12,816 nt of DNA from Candidatus Poribacteria bacterium (GTDB taxonomy: Bacteria > Poribacteria > WGA-4E > WGA-3G). Position numbers and translations under genes: made by a program. The stretch spans positions 1-12,816 of the forward strand of contig JAPPMR010000297.1 in assembly GCA_028818995.1 (NCBI GenBank), read 5' to 3'. The notes under the pieces are model-generated. The model had not been told where the DNA came from. It ran no database searches and worked only from the letters and a program-made list of their open reading frames with translations. This document shows positions 1 through 7,605 of the stretch, piece by piece (the first letter of the stretch is position 1; each line of letters opens with the position of its first letter).

Positions 1-140
1 TTAAAAATTGAAAACAATTCAAAAATTTTACGTGTCCAAAACTAATTATTGCGAATCTCAATACCAGAAAACTCTTAAAACTGAATAACCCTGAGAAAAT
101 GGGTGTATTTTGCTTAAGAAAGTAGTTATTTCAGTGTTTT

Positions 141-175
141 TAACCCCCTAAATCCCCCTTATCAGTGGGACTTTA
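141..175. repeat. C-rich hairpin element, probable dispersed repeat
   Basis: Two runs of five C (144-148 and 154-158) flank a short spacer. The second run opens a hairpin: TCCCCC (153-158) and its following T pair with the AGTGGGA stretch (164-170) around a TATC loop, with one mismatch at C157/T166. The strand downstream continues into a TTTAAGAAAAATGCGTAAGTC-like stretch. From memory this resembles intergenic palindromes common in cyanobacteria and Poribacteria, but I could not search. There is no U-tract, so it is unlikely to be a simple terminator. Confidence 0.5.
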
Positions 176-198
176 AGAAAAATGCGTAAGTCCTGTTA

Positions 199-236
199 AC
201 TTTACATTGTCGCTCGACAGGGACAAAGTGATCTAC
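199..236 (-). repeat. Inverted repeat with TGTCG/CGACA core
   Basis: TGTCG (208-212) and CGACA (215-219) are a perfect 5-bp inverted repeat around CT. An alternative longer pairing joins ACTTT plus GTC on the left with GACAAAGT on the right, with a 5-nt bulge. Read on the minus strand, the structure is preceded by GTAG (complement of 233-236), the same head seen in the two units at 246-300. It is therefore a possible third member of that family, but more diverged. Confidence 0.4.
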
Positions 237-245
237 AGTTTTAAA

Positions 246-300
246 GTCGCGAGCTGGAGCTCGCTCCTACTGGAAGAGGCGCAATGAATTGCGCGACTAC
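246..300 (-). repeat. Two tandem REP-like units (GTAG + 2 nt + 7-bp hairpin)
   Basis: Read on the minus strand there are two directly repeated units of identical design. The first (300 down to about 278) is GTAG, then TC, then a perfect 7-bp stem GCGCAAT/ATTGCGC (279-294) with a 2-nt loop. The second (270 down to 246) is GTAG, then GA, then a perfect 7-bp stem GCGAGCT/AGCTCGC (249-264) with a 2-nt loop. A 5' GTAG followed by a short hairpin is the layout of REP sequences handled by Y1-type REP-associated tyrosine transposases (RAYTs). No such transposase is present in this window, so mobilisation in trans is an inference. Confidence 0.7.
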
Positions 301-381
301 TAACGTATTCTTAGTGATAATCGGACTTATGAAGTACTCCTATAAGGATGATTTCACGAGAATTGATGTATTTCAAATGTT

Positions 382-411
382 TTGGCATAGAACACGGAAA
401 TATGATATAAT
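382..411 (+). promoter_or_regulatory. Sigma-70-like promoter for the aldolase gene
   Basis: A -35 box TTGGCA (382-387, five of six consensus bases) and a perfect -10 box TATAAT (406-411) are separated by 18 bp. Transcription would start near 418, leaving a leader of about 88 nt before the ATG at 506. The site lies just downstream of the repeat cluster and is correctly placed to drive the aldolase and the gene after it. Confidence 0.7.
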
Positions 412-451
412 AAGATGGATATATCAACTTTGTGAAAAATGACGCTTGGAA

Positions 452-487
452 CGCACAAGGGTTCGCCCTATTGTGTGAGCAGACACA
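452..487 (+). promoter_or_regulatory. Leader RNA with two mutually exclusive hairpins
   Basis: Hairpin A pairs CACAA (454-458) and GGG (459-461) with CCC (466-468) and TTGTG (471-475). It is closed by a UUCG tetraloop (462-465) and has a 2-nt bulge TA. Hairpin B pairs TGTGT (472-476) with ACACA (483-487) around a 6-nt loop. Both use the strand 471-476, so they cannot form together. The Shine-Dalgarno AGGAGG (495-500) follows hairpin B by seven bases. There is no U-tract, so intrinsic termination is unlikely; an effect on translation or mRNA stability is an inference. Confidence 0.4.
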
Positions 488-505
488 TCTCTATAGGAGG
501 GAGAT

Positions 506-1213
506 ATGTCGGAAACAAATTTGAAACAGCGTATTCGTGATGGTGAGCATGTCTTTGGGGCTTCCGTTTCAATGACAATAGATCGCGACAGTCTTGCTGA
601 AAGAGTTGAAAAAGGCGGTTACGACTTTGTGGCTGTGGATAGCCAACATTCAGCATATAATGAGGATAGACTTGTCGCATTTTGCAATTTAGCAGATGAA
701 TTGGATATTCCGGTCAACTTTAGGATAAAACACACCCGTAATGCCTATCTTATTGGTAACTACTTGGATCTCGGACCTTCTGGTATAGAAGTACCACAAG
801 TAGAATTGGAGAAGACGGTAGATGAAGCGGTTGCTTCCTTTTACTATCCACAGCAAGGCATTCGTAGTTGGGGTGGCGGTGCAAGAAAAAATTCGGAAGG
901 CAGAGAACGGCTTGAATATGCAGATTGGTGGAATAATTACGGTATGCTCTGGATGCAGATAGAGTCGATTGAGGCTGTAACCCATGCACGTAGACTCGCG
1001 AAAGCAGGTGTGGATTGTCTCTCCTTTGGTCCCACGGATTTAACGTTCAGTATGGAAGGTCATCTGAATCACGCGCTTCAAACAGTAGATGCCTGTGTGC
1101 AGTACGTGGCAAAAGAATTGGAAGGAAGCCCAACTGCTGTCTGTTTTAGAAACGGTAATCCAAGTACGCGTGAGAAATATGCGGAGATGGGTGTTACCGT
1201 CTTTTTAGAATAG
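506..1213 (+). CDS. HpcH/HpaI-type class II aldolase
   Basis: This is a cytoplasmic TIM-barrel aldolase of the HpcH/HpaI family (235 aa). The family performs metal-dependent, reversible cleavage of 2-keto-3-deoxy acids to pyruvate (or a relative) plus an aldehyde; the substrate here cannot be told. The expected landmarks are in order: VDSQH with the presumed base His48, Arg73 in VNFRIKH, metal ligands Glu153 (MQIES) and Asp178 in the signature FGPTDL (174-179). The start is set by AGGAGG five bases upstream of ATG 506. The protein is somewhat short: it stops at the last beta strand (VTVFLE), so the usual C-terminal helix is absent. After the stop the frame meets another stop within a few codons, so simple readthrough would not restore it. 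The next gene follows after 8 bp, probably co-transcribed and translationally coupled. Confidence 0.85.
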   Translation: MSETNLKQRIRDGEHVFGASVSMTIDRDSLAERVEKGGYDFVAVDSQHSAYNEDRLVAFCNLADELDIPVNFRIKHTRNAYLIGNYLDLGPSGIEVPQVELEKTVDEAVASFYYPQQGIRSWGGGARKNSEGRERLEYADWWNNYGMLWMQIESIEAVTHARRLAKAGVDCLSFGPTDLTFSMEGHLNHALQTVDACVQYVAKELEGSPTAVCFRNGNPSTREKYAEMGVTVFLE

Positions 1214-1221
1214 TCTCAAAA

Positions 1222-2631
1222 ATGTTAAACTATGGACTTGTAAGCACAGCGATAACTGAAGATAGGCAGCAACTACGAGAAGGCATGCGTCTTTTAGCGA
1301 AAATGGCGCATCAATACAATATCCCAATTACATGGGCAATCGTTGCTGATTCAGCGCAATTTTTAGCAAAGGATCTAACAGAGTGGCATAATGAATTTGG
1401 GGACGAACCTTTGCTTATGCTGGATATCAAGTCATTATGGGAGGAAAACTGGGCTGAACTTACTGGGCAACCTGTGCCAGACCCGAACACTGAAAGCGAA
1501 CCAATTGATACTTCAATGGCAGGTGTTTCACCAGAAATCATCGCTGAACATCTCGTAAAAATGCGGGAAACGTTACCACGCTATATTAGGACAGAATGGA
1601 AAAAAATTGAGCGTGCAATGGAATGGGCTGTGCCAAATGTCGCAGGGGCAGAATGGAAAAACCATATTTTAGTTCACGCGCTGGAACAATCCGGTTTTCG
1701 TGGTTTGTGGGGTTATCGTTGGGATGAACGTGGTTCAGTAGCAGAGGTGGATCGTGGCAGTCCGTTCGGTTTTTTTTATCCGTCAGCAGAACAACACAAT
1801 TTCAGTGCACCGGCTGCAGGAAGCATCGCTGGGATTCCTTACTTTTCGGCAGCACATCTTGATAATAATGCAGACAATCTTCGTGCTTCACTTATAAACG
1901 GGACAGGACAGCAGAATTACGATTTATATGTAGAAAATGAGAAATGGAATCGGTGGCTCAGTTATGTAGATCATATCAACGCATTGGAGGCGACACAGTT
2001 AGGACAAGAGACATTAGAAAGACTGGAGACATATTTCGCGCATGTAGCAAGCAATGAAAGCACAAAGTTGTTACCACTTTCTGAGATAGTTGATGATTAC
2101 TGGACAAGTTGTCAACAGACTGAACCAACATATATAGTTGCCACGACACTTGATTCTCAGAATAGTGCTGAATCTTTGGAACCAGAATCAACACAGTTAC
2201 CTGATAAGGATACGTCAACAGAGCGAAAAGGGAAAAAGGTATTTTTTTATTACGATTCAAAGTGCCAATTCACCTTTTCTGAAGGGACGATGGAACCTAT
2301 TGACATGAAAAACTATATTTCACCGCCGGTTATGGAAAATTTTGGAAGTGATATTTCACATCAAGGTGCTTCTATTCATGGGGTTGAGTATCATTTACCA
2401 GAGGCAGTTAATTTTAGACCTACTCGGAAACGCTCACGATTACACGTCACTTTTGCAATTGAATCTACTAAAGCGATGCCTTACGGTGTAACGATATGGG
2501 GCAACCACCTCGGCTTGCAATTGGCAACTTCCAATGCCGAGGTTGTTACTTGGGTAGATAAGCACTTGCTTTTTATTTTTGTTACATTGGAACCGGGAAA
2601 CAACGAATTTGAAATCGTCCTAACAATTTGA
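1222..2631 (+). CDS. Putative carbohydrate deacetylase-like (DUF3863-type) protein
   Basis: A 469-aa protein without signal peptide or membrane segments. Residues 1-295 look like the beta/alpha barrel of NodB-like carbohydrate deacetylases and DUF3863-type proteins. Supporting stretches are a strand ITWAI (36-40), the WHNEFGDEPLLMLDI region (55-69), VAGAEWKNH (140-148), GLWGYRWDE (161-169), RGSPFGFFYPS (178-188) and GIPYF (204-208). The classic NodB metal triad (D, H, H) is not obvious, so catalysis is uncertain. A polar, disordered-looking linker (about 308-338) leads to a beta-rich C-terminal domain (339-469) that may bind carbohydrate. No Shine-Dalgarno precedes the ATG, which lies 8 bp after the aldolase stop; re-initiation from that gene is likely. 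No in-frame ATG lies further upstream before a stop at 1171. The family assignment is from memory of sequence patterns. Confidence 0.55.
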   Translation: MLNYGLVSTAITEDRQQLREGMRLLAKMAHQYNIPITWAIVADSAQFLAKDLTEWHNEFGDEPLLMLDIKSLWEENWAELTGQPVPDPNTESEPIDTSMAGVSPEIIAEHLVKMRETLPRYIRTEWKKIERAMEWAVPNVAGAEWKNHILVHALEQSGFRGLWGYRWDERGSVAEVDRGSPFGFFYPSAEQHNFSAPAAGSIAGIPYFSAAHLDNNADNLRASLINGTGQQNYDLYVENEKWNRWLSYVDHINALEATQLGQETLERLETYFAHVASNESTKLLPLSEIVDDYWTSCQQTEPTYIVATTLDSQNSAESLEPESTQLPDKDTSTERKGKKVFFYYDSKCQFTFSEGTMEPIDMKNYISPPVMENFGSDISHQGASIHGVEYHLPEAVNFRPTRKRSRLHVTFAIESTKAMPYGVTIWGNHLGLQLATSNAEVVTWVDKHLLFIFVTLEPGNNEFEIVLTI

Positions 2632-2707
2632 AGAAATCAGAATATTTTAGAAAAAAGCACATATAATAACTAACACCAGAGCCATTTAATGATTCTTGAA
2701 CACTCTT

Positions 2708-2728
2708 GTAGGAGAACTTTGTAAGCTC
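2708..2728 (+). repeat. Degenerate REP-like unit
   Basis: GTAG (2708-2711) and GA are followed by GAACTT, loop TGT, and AAGCTC. This gives a 6-bp stem with one mismatch. The design (GTAG, two bases, short hairpin) matches the better units at 246-270 and 9312-9331, and it lies in a non-coding gap. With so few bases, chance is a real alternative. Confidence 0.3.
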
Positions 2729-2780
2729 GGTTTAAATGCTTTGGTTAATATCTATACATCTTAGCCAAATTGAAGTATTT

Positions 2781-2785
2781 GGAGG
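2781..2785 (+). promoter_or_regulatory. Shine-Dalgarno that fixes the threonine synthase start
   Basis: GGAGG lies five bases before ATG 2791. The frame stays open upstream and contains a TTG at 2770, but that codon has no ribosome binding site, and the zinc-ribbon at the N terminus begins correctly from Met at 2791. Confidence 0.8.
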
Positions 2786-2790
2786 CAAAA

Positions 2791-4023
2791 ATGGAAAAAG
2801 TTTTAGGCTTAAAATGTCGCGAATGTGAACGCGAGTATCCAAAGGAACCGCTCCACGTTTGCGAGTACTGTTTCGGTCCATTAGAAGTAAACTATAACTA
2901 TGATGCAATTCAAAAGTCAATCTCAAGAAACTCAATTGAACAGGGACCGGAAAGTTTATGGCGATACATTGACCTATTACCGATTGACGGTGAACCGACA
3001 GACGGACTCAACTCTGGTTTTACACCCTTAATCCGTGCGAATAATCTTGGCGATGCACTCGGTGTAAAGGAATTATATATTAAAGACGATTCTGTGTGTC
3101 ATCCAACATTGTCATTTAAAGACCGAGTTGTAGCGATTGCATTGAGTAAATCTAAGGAATTTGATTTTGATACCGTATCGTGTGCATCCACAGGCAACTT
3201 AGCAAATGCTGTTGCGGCGCATGCTGCTGTCGCTAATCTAAACTGTTATATCTTTATTCCAGCCGATTTAGAATTAGGCAAAGTTGTTGCCTCACTTGTT
3301 TACGCACCAACAGTCGTAGGCATTATGGGAAATTATGACGATGTGAACCGCCTGTGTAGTGAGATTGCAGGTGTCTATCCGTGGGCATTTGTCAACATCA
3401 ATATCCGTCCGTATTACGCAGAAGGCTCAAAAACACTCTGCTTTGAATTGATTGAACAACTCGGTTGGGAAGCACCCGACCACATTATTGCTCCTGCTGC
3501 TGGCGGTTCACTTATTACAAAGATTGGTAAGGCACTAAAAGAATTTCATCTATTAGGCTTGATTGATAAACCGAATACTAAGATTCATGTTGCACAAGCA
3601 GAAGGTTGCGGTCCGATTGTCAATACCTATAAAGAAAATGGTGATTTTGTCAAACCGGTGAAACCCGATACAATTGCGAAATCCCTTGCAATTGGGAATC
3701 CAGCAGACGGCATTTATGCTGTGGATACAGTCCGAAAATCTGGTGGTGTAGGCGAACATGCCAATGATGATGAAATTGTTGAGGCGATTAAGCTACTTGC
3801 AGCAACCGAAGGTATTTTCACAGAGACAGCAGGCGGCGTAACCCTCGCCGCAACCAAAAAACTGATCGAGAGTGGTGACATTGGTCGTGATGAACGGATT
3901 GTGGTAGCAATTACAGGCAATGGTTTCAAAACAATAGAAGCGCTTGAAAATAAAACTGACGAACCCCACATTATTGCCCCACAACTGAACGCTTTTCGTA
4001 AACTAATGGCAAACATTGAATAG
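2791..4023 (+). CDS. thrC: Threonine synthase
   Basis: This PLP-dependent enzyme converts O-phosphohomoserine to threonine and phosphate, the last step of threonine synthesis (410 aa, cytoplasmic). The N terminus has a four-cysteine zinc-ribbon-like motif (Cys9, Cys12, Cys24, Cys27), as in many archaeal-type and bacterial ThrC proteins. The PLP lysine is Lys110 in LSFKDR. The substrate loop STGNLANA spans 133-140. A glycine-rich phosphate-binding stretch AAGGS lies at 236-240, TETAGG at 344-349 and TGNGFK at 375-380. No homoserine dehydrogenase or kinase gene is nearby, so it is separated from the usual hom-thrB partners. It is the first gene of a closely spaced plus-strand run, with the first Uma2 gene 49 bp downstream. 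A related activity such as cysteate synthase cannot be excluded from sequence alone. Confidence 0.88.
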   Translation: MEKVLGLKCRECEREYPKEPLHVCEYCFGPLEVNYNYDAIQKSISRNSIEQGPESLWRYIDLLPIDGEPTDGLNSGFTPLIRANNLGDALGVKELYIKDDSVCHPTLSFKDRVVAIALSKSKEFDFDTVSCASTGNLANAVAAHAAVANLNCYIFIPADLELGKVVASLVYAPTVVGIMGNYDDVNRLCSEIAGVYPWAFVNINIRPYYAEGSKTLCFELIEQLGWEAPDHIIAPAAGGSLITKIGKALKEFHLLGLIDKPNTKIHVAQAEGCGPIVNTYKENGDFVKPVKPDTIAKSLAIGNPADGIYAVDTVRKSGGVGEHANDDEIVEAIKLLAATEGIFTETAGGVTLAATKKLIESGDIGRDERIVVAITGNGFKTIEALENKTDEPHIIAPQLNAFRKLMANIE

Positions 4024-4072
4024 TCGTTTATTGTTGCGGATTAGTTCTTATACGTAACGCGGAGGATAAAGT

Positions 4073-4639
4073 ATGACACAATTAGATACGTACGACCCTT
4101 TGCAAGATATACCTCTTCCGGAACCTGGCACGATGACATTGGAGGAATTCCTTGAGAACGATGTAGAAGGATATGAATTCATTGAAGGAGAATTGGTTCC
4201 GATGACCACAGGTGCAAAAAGACACGGTGAAATTGGTGTAAATGTGATTCGGTATTTATATTCTCCTGTTGTTGAAAATAAAATTGGACAACTGTACCTG
4301 TTAACATCGTTTAAAGTTGGAAATTCTGTGCTAAAACCTGATCTTGCATTTGTCTCCACGCCTCGTTTAAGCGGAGATAAAGACAAAGGGTACCCAATCC
4401 CTCCTGACTTAGCAATTGAGGTGGTTTCACCAATAGATATCCAATACCAAGTTGTAAAGAAAACATTTGCATATCTTGACGCTGGAACACGTTGTGTTTG
4501 GGTGCTTGAACCAGTATCGCAAACTGTGACGGTATATAAATCTGAAACGGACATCAAAACACTTACGCGTGAAGGGACACTTACCGGTGATGATGTAGTT
4601 CAAGGTTTCTCCTGTCCCGTTGAACTATTGTTTGAGTAA
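4073..4639 (+). CDS. Uma2 family putative restriction endonuclease (copy 1)
   Basis: A 188-aa protein of the Uma2 (DUF820) family, which has a PD-(D/E)XK nuclease fold and no firmly known biological role. Motifs in order: TLEEFLEND and the EGYEFIEGELVPM stretch near the N terminus (22-44), the PD pair at 89-90 (KPDLAFV), PPDLAIEVVSP (110-120) with Glu116, and Lys129/Lys130 before FAYLDAGTRCVWVLEP. The active-site set (Asp90, Glu116, following Lys) looks intact. GGAGG (4061-4065) sits seven bases before the ATG. It is followed 47 bp later by a close paralog, so the pair arose by tandem duplication. The family is often present in many copies per genome in Cyanobacteria and similar bacteria. Confidence 0.85.
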   Translation: MTQLDTYDPLQDIPLPEPGTMTLEEFLENDVEGYEFIEGELVPMTTGAKRHGEIGVNVIRYLYSPVVENKIGQLYLLTSFKVGNSVLKPDLAFVSTPRLSGDKDKGYPIPPDLAIEVVSPIDIQYQVVKKTFAYLDAGTRCVWVLEPVSQTVTVYKSETDIKTLTREGTLTGDDVVQGFSCPVELLFE

Positions 4640-4686
4640 ATATATCAACAAGTAACGTTTACAAGTTTATCAGGGAGGATAACAGA

Positions 4687-5262
4687 ATGGTACAAATTGA
4701 AACTCACGAACACGCGCAAGATATTACCTCTGTCAAACCTACGACGATGACGTTAAATGAATTCCTTGAGAACGATGTAGAAGGATATGAATATATTAAA
4801 GGGGAATTAGTTCCGATGCCGGATGCATCAATAAGACACAGTGAAATTGGTATGAATCTAAGTCATTACTTGAATATGCATGTACGAGAAAAAAAAATTG
4901 GACGCGTGTATTCGTTAGAATTATCGTTTAAGATTGGAGAACGGGTGCTGAAACCAGATTTAGCGTTTGTCTCAGCAGAAAGGTTAAACGACGATCAAGA
5001 CAAAAACAAAGGTTTTCCAATACCACCTGACCTTGCGATCGAAGTGATTTCACCTTCAGATATACATTCTCGTGTCATTGGAAAGGCACTCGCTTATTTA
5101 GATGCTGGTACACATTGTGTTTGGATTGTTGACCCTGTGTCTCAAACTGTAACAGTATATAAATCTGAAACGGACATCAAAACACTTACACGAGAAGATA
5201 CACTTACAGGTGATGATGTAGTCCCCGGTTTTTCTTGTCCGGTTGAACTCTTGTTTGAATAG
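4687..5262 (+). CDS. Uma2 family putative restriction endonuclease (copy 2)
   Basis: A 191-aa paralog of the preceding gene, with the same PD-(D/E)XK layout: PD at 90-91, PPDLAIEVISPSD (113-125) with Glu119, and Lys133 ahead of ALAYLDAGTHCVWIVDP. AGGGAGG (4672-4678) precedes the ATG by eight bases. The N-terminal block (LNEFLENDVEGYEYIKGE) and the last 40 residues are nearly the same as in copy 1, while the middle of the protein has diverged. Thirty-four and 35-bp stretches are identical at DNA level (see findings). The helicase gene starts 9 bp after its stop, so the two are probably translated together. The substrate and role are unknown. Confidence 0.85.
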   Translation: MVQIETHEHAQDITSVKPTTMTLNEFLENDVEGYEYIKGELVPMPDASIRHSEIGMNLSHYLNMHVREKKIGRVYSLELSFKIGERVLKPDLAFVSAERLNDDQDKNKGFPIPPDLAIEVISPSDIHSRVIGKALAYLDAGTHCVWIVDPVSQTVTVYKSETDIKTLTREDTLTGDDVVPGFSCPVELLFE

Positions 5263-5271
5263 TGATATAAC

Positions 5272-7593
5272 ATGGAAACGCTAAACGGCATTCTTGAGCG
5301 GATAGTTTTTGAAAATCCTGATACCGGTTGGACAATCGGTAGGTTTTCTGCGCGTGGTCACGCAGAACTTGTCACGATTGTCGGCAACCTTGCATCCGTC
5401 AACCCTGGTGAAAGCCTACTACTCAACGGTGAATGGGTTAACAATCCGAAATACGGAAGACAATTTCAGATTGAGCGGTCTGAAACTATCCAACAAGCAA
5501 ATGTTATGGGTATAAGAAAATATTTGGGTTCTGGATTGATTAAAGGGATTGGTCCTAAGATGGCATCCCGAATAGTCGGTTTGTTTGGAATGGATACGAT
5601 AGATGTGATTGAGCAATCGCCAGAAAAATTGGAAGGAGTTCCCGGAATAGGTCGGAAGCGGGTTAAAATGATCCAGCAGGCGTGGGAAGAACAGCGCGAA
5701 ATAAAAAACGTCATGCTTTTTCTACAATCACATAACGTTAGCACTTCACACGCAGCAAAAATATACAAAACATATAAAAATGAATCTATTTCGATTGTAA
5801 CTGCAAACCCCTATCGCCTTGCTGATGATATATACGGCATCGGATTTGTCACTGCAGATACCATTGCACAAAAACTGGGCATTGATAAAAACGACCCACA
5901 TCGCATACAAGCTGGCATCAAATATGTACTCAGCCAAAAAGCAGATGAAGGACATGTTTTTCAATATTCCAATGAATTGATAGAAGCATGTGAAAACATA
6001 CTTGAACAGAATCCGCATACAATTGAGATGGGTGTCCTTGCACTGACTCAAAAAGAGGAAATTATTCTTTCAAAAGCAGATGGACCGGTTGAAATCATTG
6101 CGGAACAAAGTGAAATAAATGATTGGCTCAATAGTGGATCGAAAGGCACAATAACTGAAAGTCATAACGAGTATATTGAAATCTGTGATGATGAAACGGA
6201 GGAGCTTCCTGATAAGCAACATTCTGAACAAGTATCCAAAACGCTTGAAAATAGTGCTATTTATCTTGCGCCATTTTACTATGCTGAAATAGGTGTGGCA
6301 AACCAGTTTTTGAGGTTGCTATCAAATGGAATTCGCAAATCCAGTCCATTGAACATAAATATATCATTGCGGGAATTGGAAAATCAAATGGACATCCAAT
6401 TTGCCTCTCAGCAACGGGAAGCAATTCGGACTGCACTCACGGAACGTGCGATGATTCTCACGGGTGGTCCAGGCACAGGAAAAACAACAACGACATTCGG
6501 CATGATTCGGTTATTTGAGGCAGGAGGACAACGTATTGTTTTGGCAGCACCGACCGGACGTGCCGCAAAAAGACTCAGCGAAACAACAGGCAAAGAAGCG
6601 AAAACGATACATCGCTTACTTGAATTTTCTTTTCAAGATAACGGATTCAAGCGCAATCGTGAAAACCCTTTGGAAGCAGACGTGGTAATTGTGGACGAGA
6701 TGTCTATGGTGGATCTCGTTCTAATGAACCGATTAATGCAAGCGATTCCCTCAGATGCTACTGTTATCCTCATTGGTGACATCGATCAACTGCCATCTGT
6801 TGGGGCAGGCAAGGTGTTAAATTCGCTCATCGAATCGCAAAAGATACCGGTTGTTAGACTCACGGAGATTTTCCGCCAAGCACAAGAGAGTATGATTATC
6901 ACTAACGCACATCTGATTAATAGCGGAGGCTTTCCTGAAATTTCCGGTCCAAAGGATCGGGATTTCTTTTTTATTGAAGAAGAAGAACCTGAATCAGTAG
7001 TTCAAGAGATTACTTCTCTGATTGCGGATCGTCTGCCTTACCACTACAACTTTCATCCTATAGACGACATTCAGCTGTTATGCCCGATGCGGCGCGGCAC
7101 ACTCGGTGCTGAAAACCTCAATAAATGTTTACAAGATGTGCTTAACCCAAACGCAGAACAAGCCGTAAGAGGATGGCAAGCGTTCCGTATCGGCGATAAA
7201 GTTATGCAGATACGTAATAACTACGACTATGATGTGTATAACGGTGATATAGGCAGAATTGTCAGCATTGATCAGATAGACAAGACGGTGCAGGTTCGGT
7301 TTCCTGAAAAAATTGTTGTTTATGATATGGCAGACCTCAACGAATTGGTTTTGGCTTATGCAACCACTATTCACAAGGCGCAAGGTAGTGAGTATCCTGC
7401 AGTTGTCATACCTTTACACACACAACACTATATCATGTTACAACGAAATCTGCTTTATACAGGCATCACCCGCGCAAAGGAACTGACAGTGATTGTTGGT
7501 ACCAAACAAGCACTCGGCATCTGTATCAATAACACGCAGGTGATGTGGCGTAACAGTTATCTCGCTGAACGCCTCAATAGCAAGCAGTTTTAA
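5272..7593 (+). CDS. recD2: RecD2-like ATP-dependent 5'-3' DNA helicase
   Basis: A superfamily 1B helicase (773 aa) of the RecD2 type, acting in DNA repair outside the RecBCD complex. An N-terminal OB-like segment (about 1-75) is followed by helix-hairpin-helix repeats (KGIGPKMASRI near 92-102 and VPGIGRKRVKMIQQAW near 122-137) that bind DNA. Walker A GGPGTGKTT covers 398-406, Walker B VVIVDEMS 471-478, and IGDIDQLPSVG lies just downstream. The UvrD-like C-terminal domain has TTIHKAQGSEYP (698-709) and motif VI YTGITRAK (729-736). It is longer than typical members (about 720-740 aa), partly through an acidic stretch around 268-330. No Shine-Dalgarno is visible before ATG 5272; re-initiation after the Uma2 stop 9 bp upstream is likely. 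RecB and RecC are not present here. Confidence 0.92.
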   Translation: METLNGILERIVFENPDTGWTIGRFSARGHAELVTIVGNLASVNPGESLLLNGEWVNNPKYGRQFQIERSETIQQANVMGIRKYLGSGLIKGIGPKMASRIVGLFGMDTIDVIEQSPEKLEGVPGIGRKRVKMIQQAWEEQREIKNVMLFLQSHNVSTSHAAKIYKTYKNESISIVTANPYRLADDIYGIGFVTADTIAQKLGIDKNDPHRIQAGIKYVLSQKADEGHVFQYSNELIEACENILEQNPHTIEMGVLALTQKEEIILSKADGPVEIIAEQSEINDWLNSGSKGTITESHNEYIEICDDETEELPDKQHSEQVSKTLENSAIYLAPFYYAEIGVANQFLRLLSNGIRKSSPLNINISLRELENQMDIQFASQQREAIRTALTERAMILTGGPGTGKTTTTFGMIRLFEAGGQRIVLAAPTGRAAKRLSETTGKEAKTIHRLLEFSFQDNGFKRNRENPLEADVVIVDEMSMVDLVLMNRLMQAIPSDATVILIGDIDQLPSVGAGKVLNSLIESQKIPVVRLTEIFRQAQESMIITNAHLINSGGFPEISGPKDRDFFFIEEEEPESVVQEITSLIADRLPYHYNFHPIDDIQLLCPMRRGTLGAENLNKCLQDVLNPNAEQAVRGWQAFRIGDKVMQIRNNYDYDVYNGDIGRIVSIDQIDKTVQVRFPEKIVVYDMADLNELVLAYATTIHKAQGSEYPAVVIPLHTQHYIMLQRNLLYTGITRAKELTVIVGTKQALGICINNTQVMWRNSYLAERLNSKQF

Positions 7594-7605
7594 AGGAGCT
7601 AAGAT

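Noticed and set aside
1..30. AATTG/CAATT inverted repeat at the left edge
   Set aside because: Short and within very AT-rich sequence; expected by chance, and the upstream context is cut off.
452..475. Leader hairpin as an intrinsic terminator
   Set aside because: The stem is not followed by a U-tract.
2662..2667. Perfect TATAAT in the gap before thrC as a promoter
   Set aside because: No acceptable -35 box at 16-18 bp; the nearest TTGAAG is about 28 bp away. AT-rich context makes chance likely.
2770..2790. Earlier TTG start for threonine synthase
   Set aside because: No ribosome binding site upstream; GGAGG at 2781-2785 is placed for ATG 2791.
4048..4557. Long minus-strand open frame opposite the first Uma2 gene
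   Set aside because: It is antisense to a well supported gene, has no recognisable domain and a low-quality start; codon shadow of the Uma2 gene.
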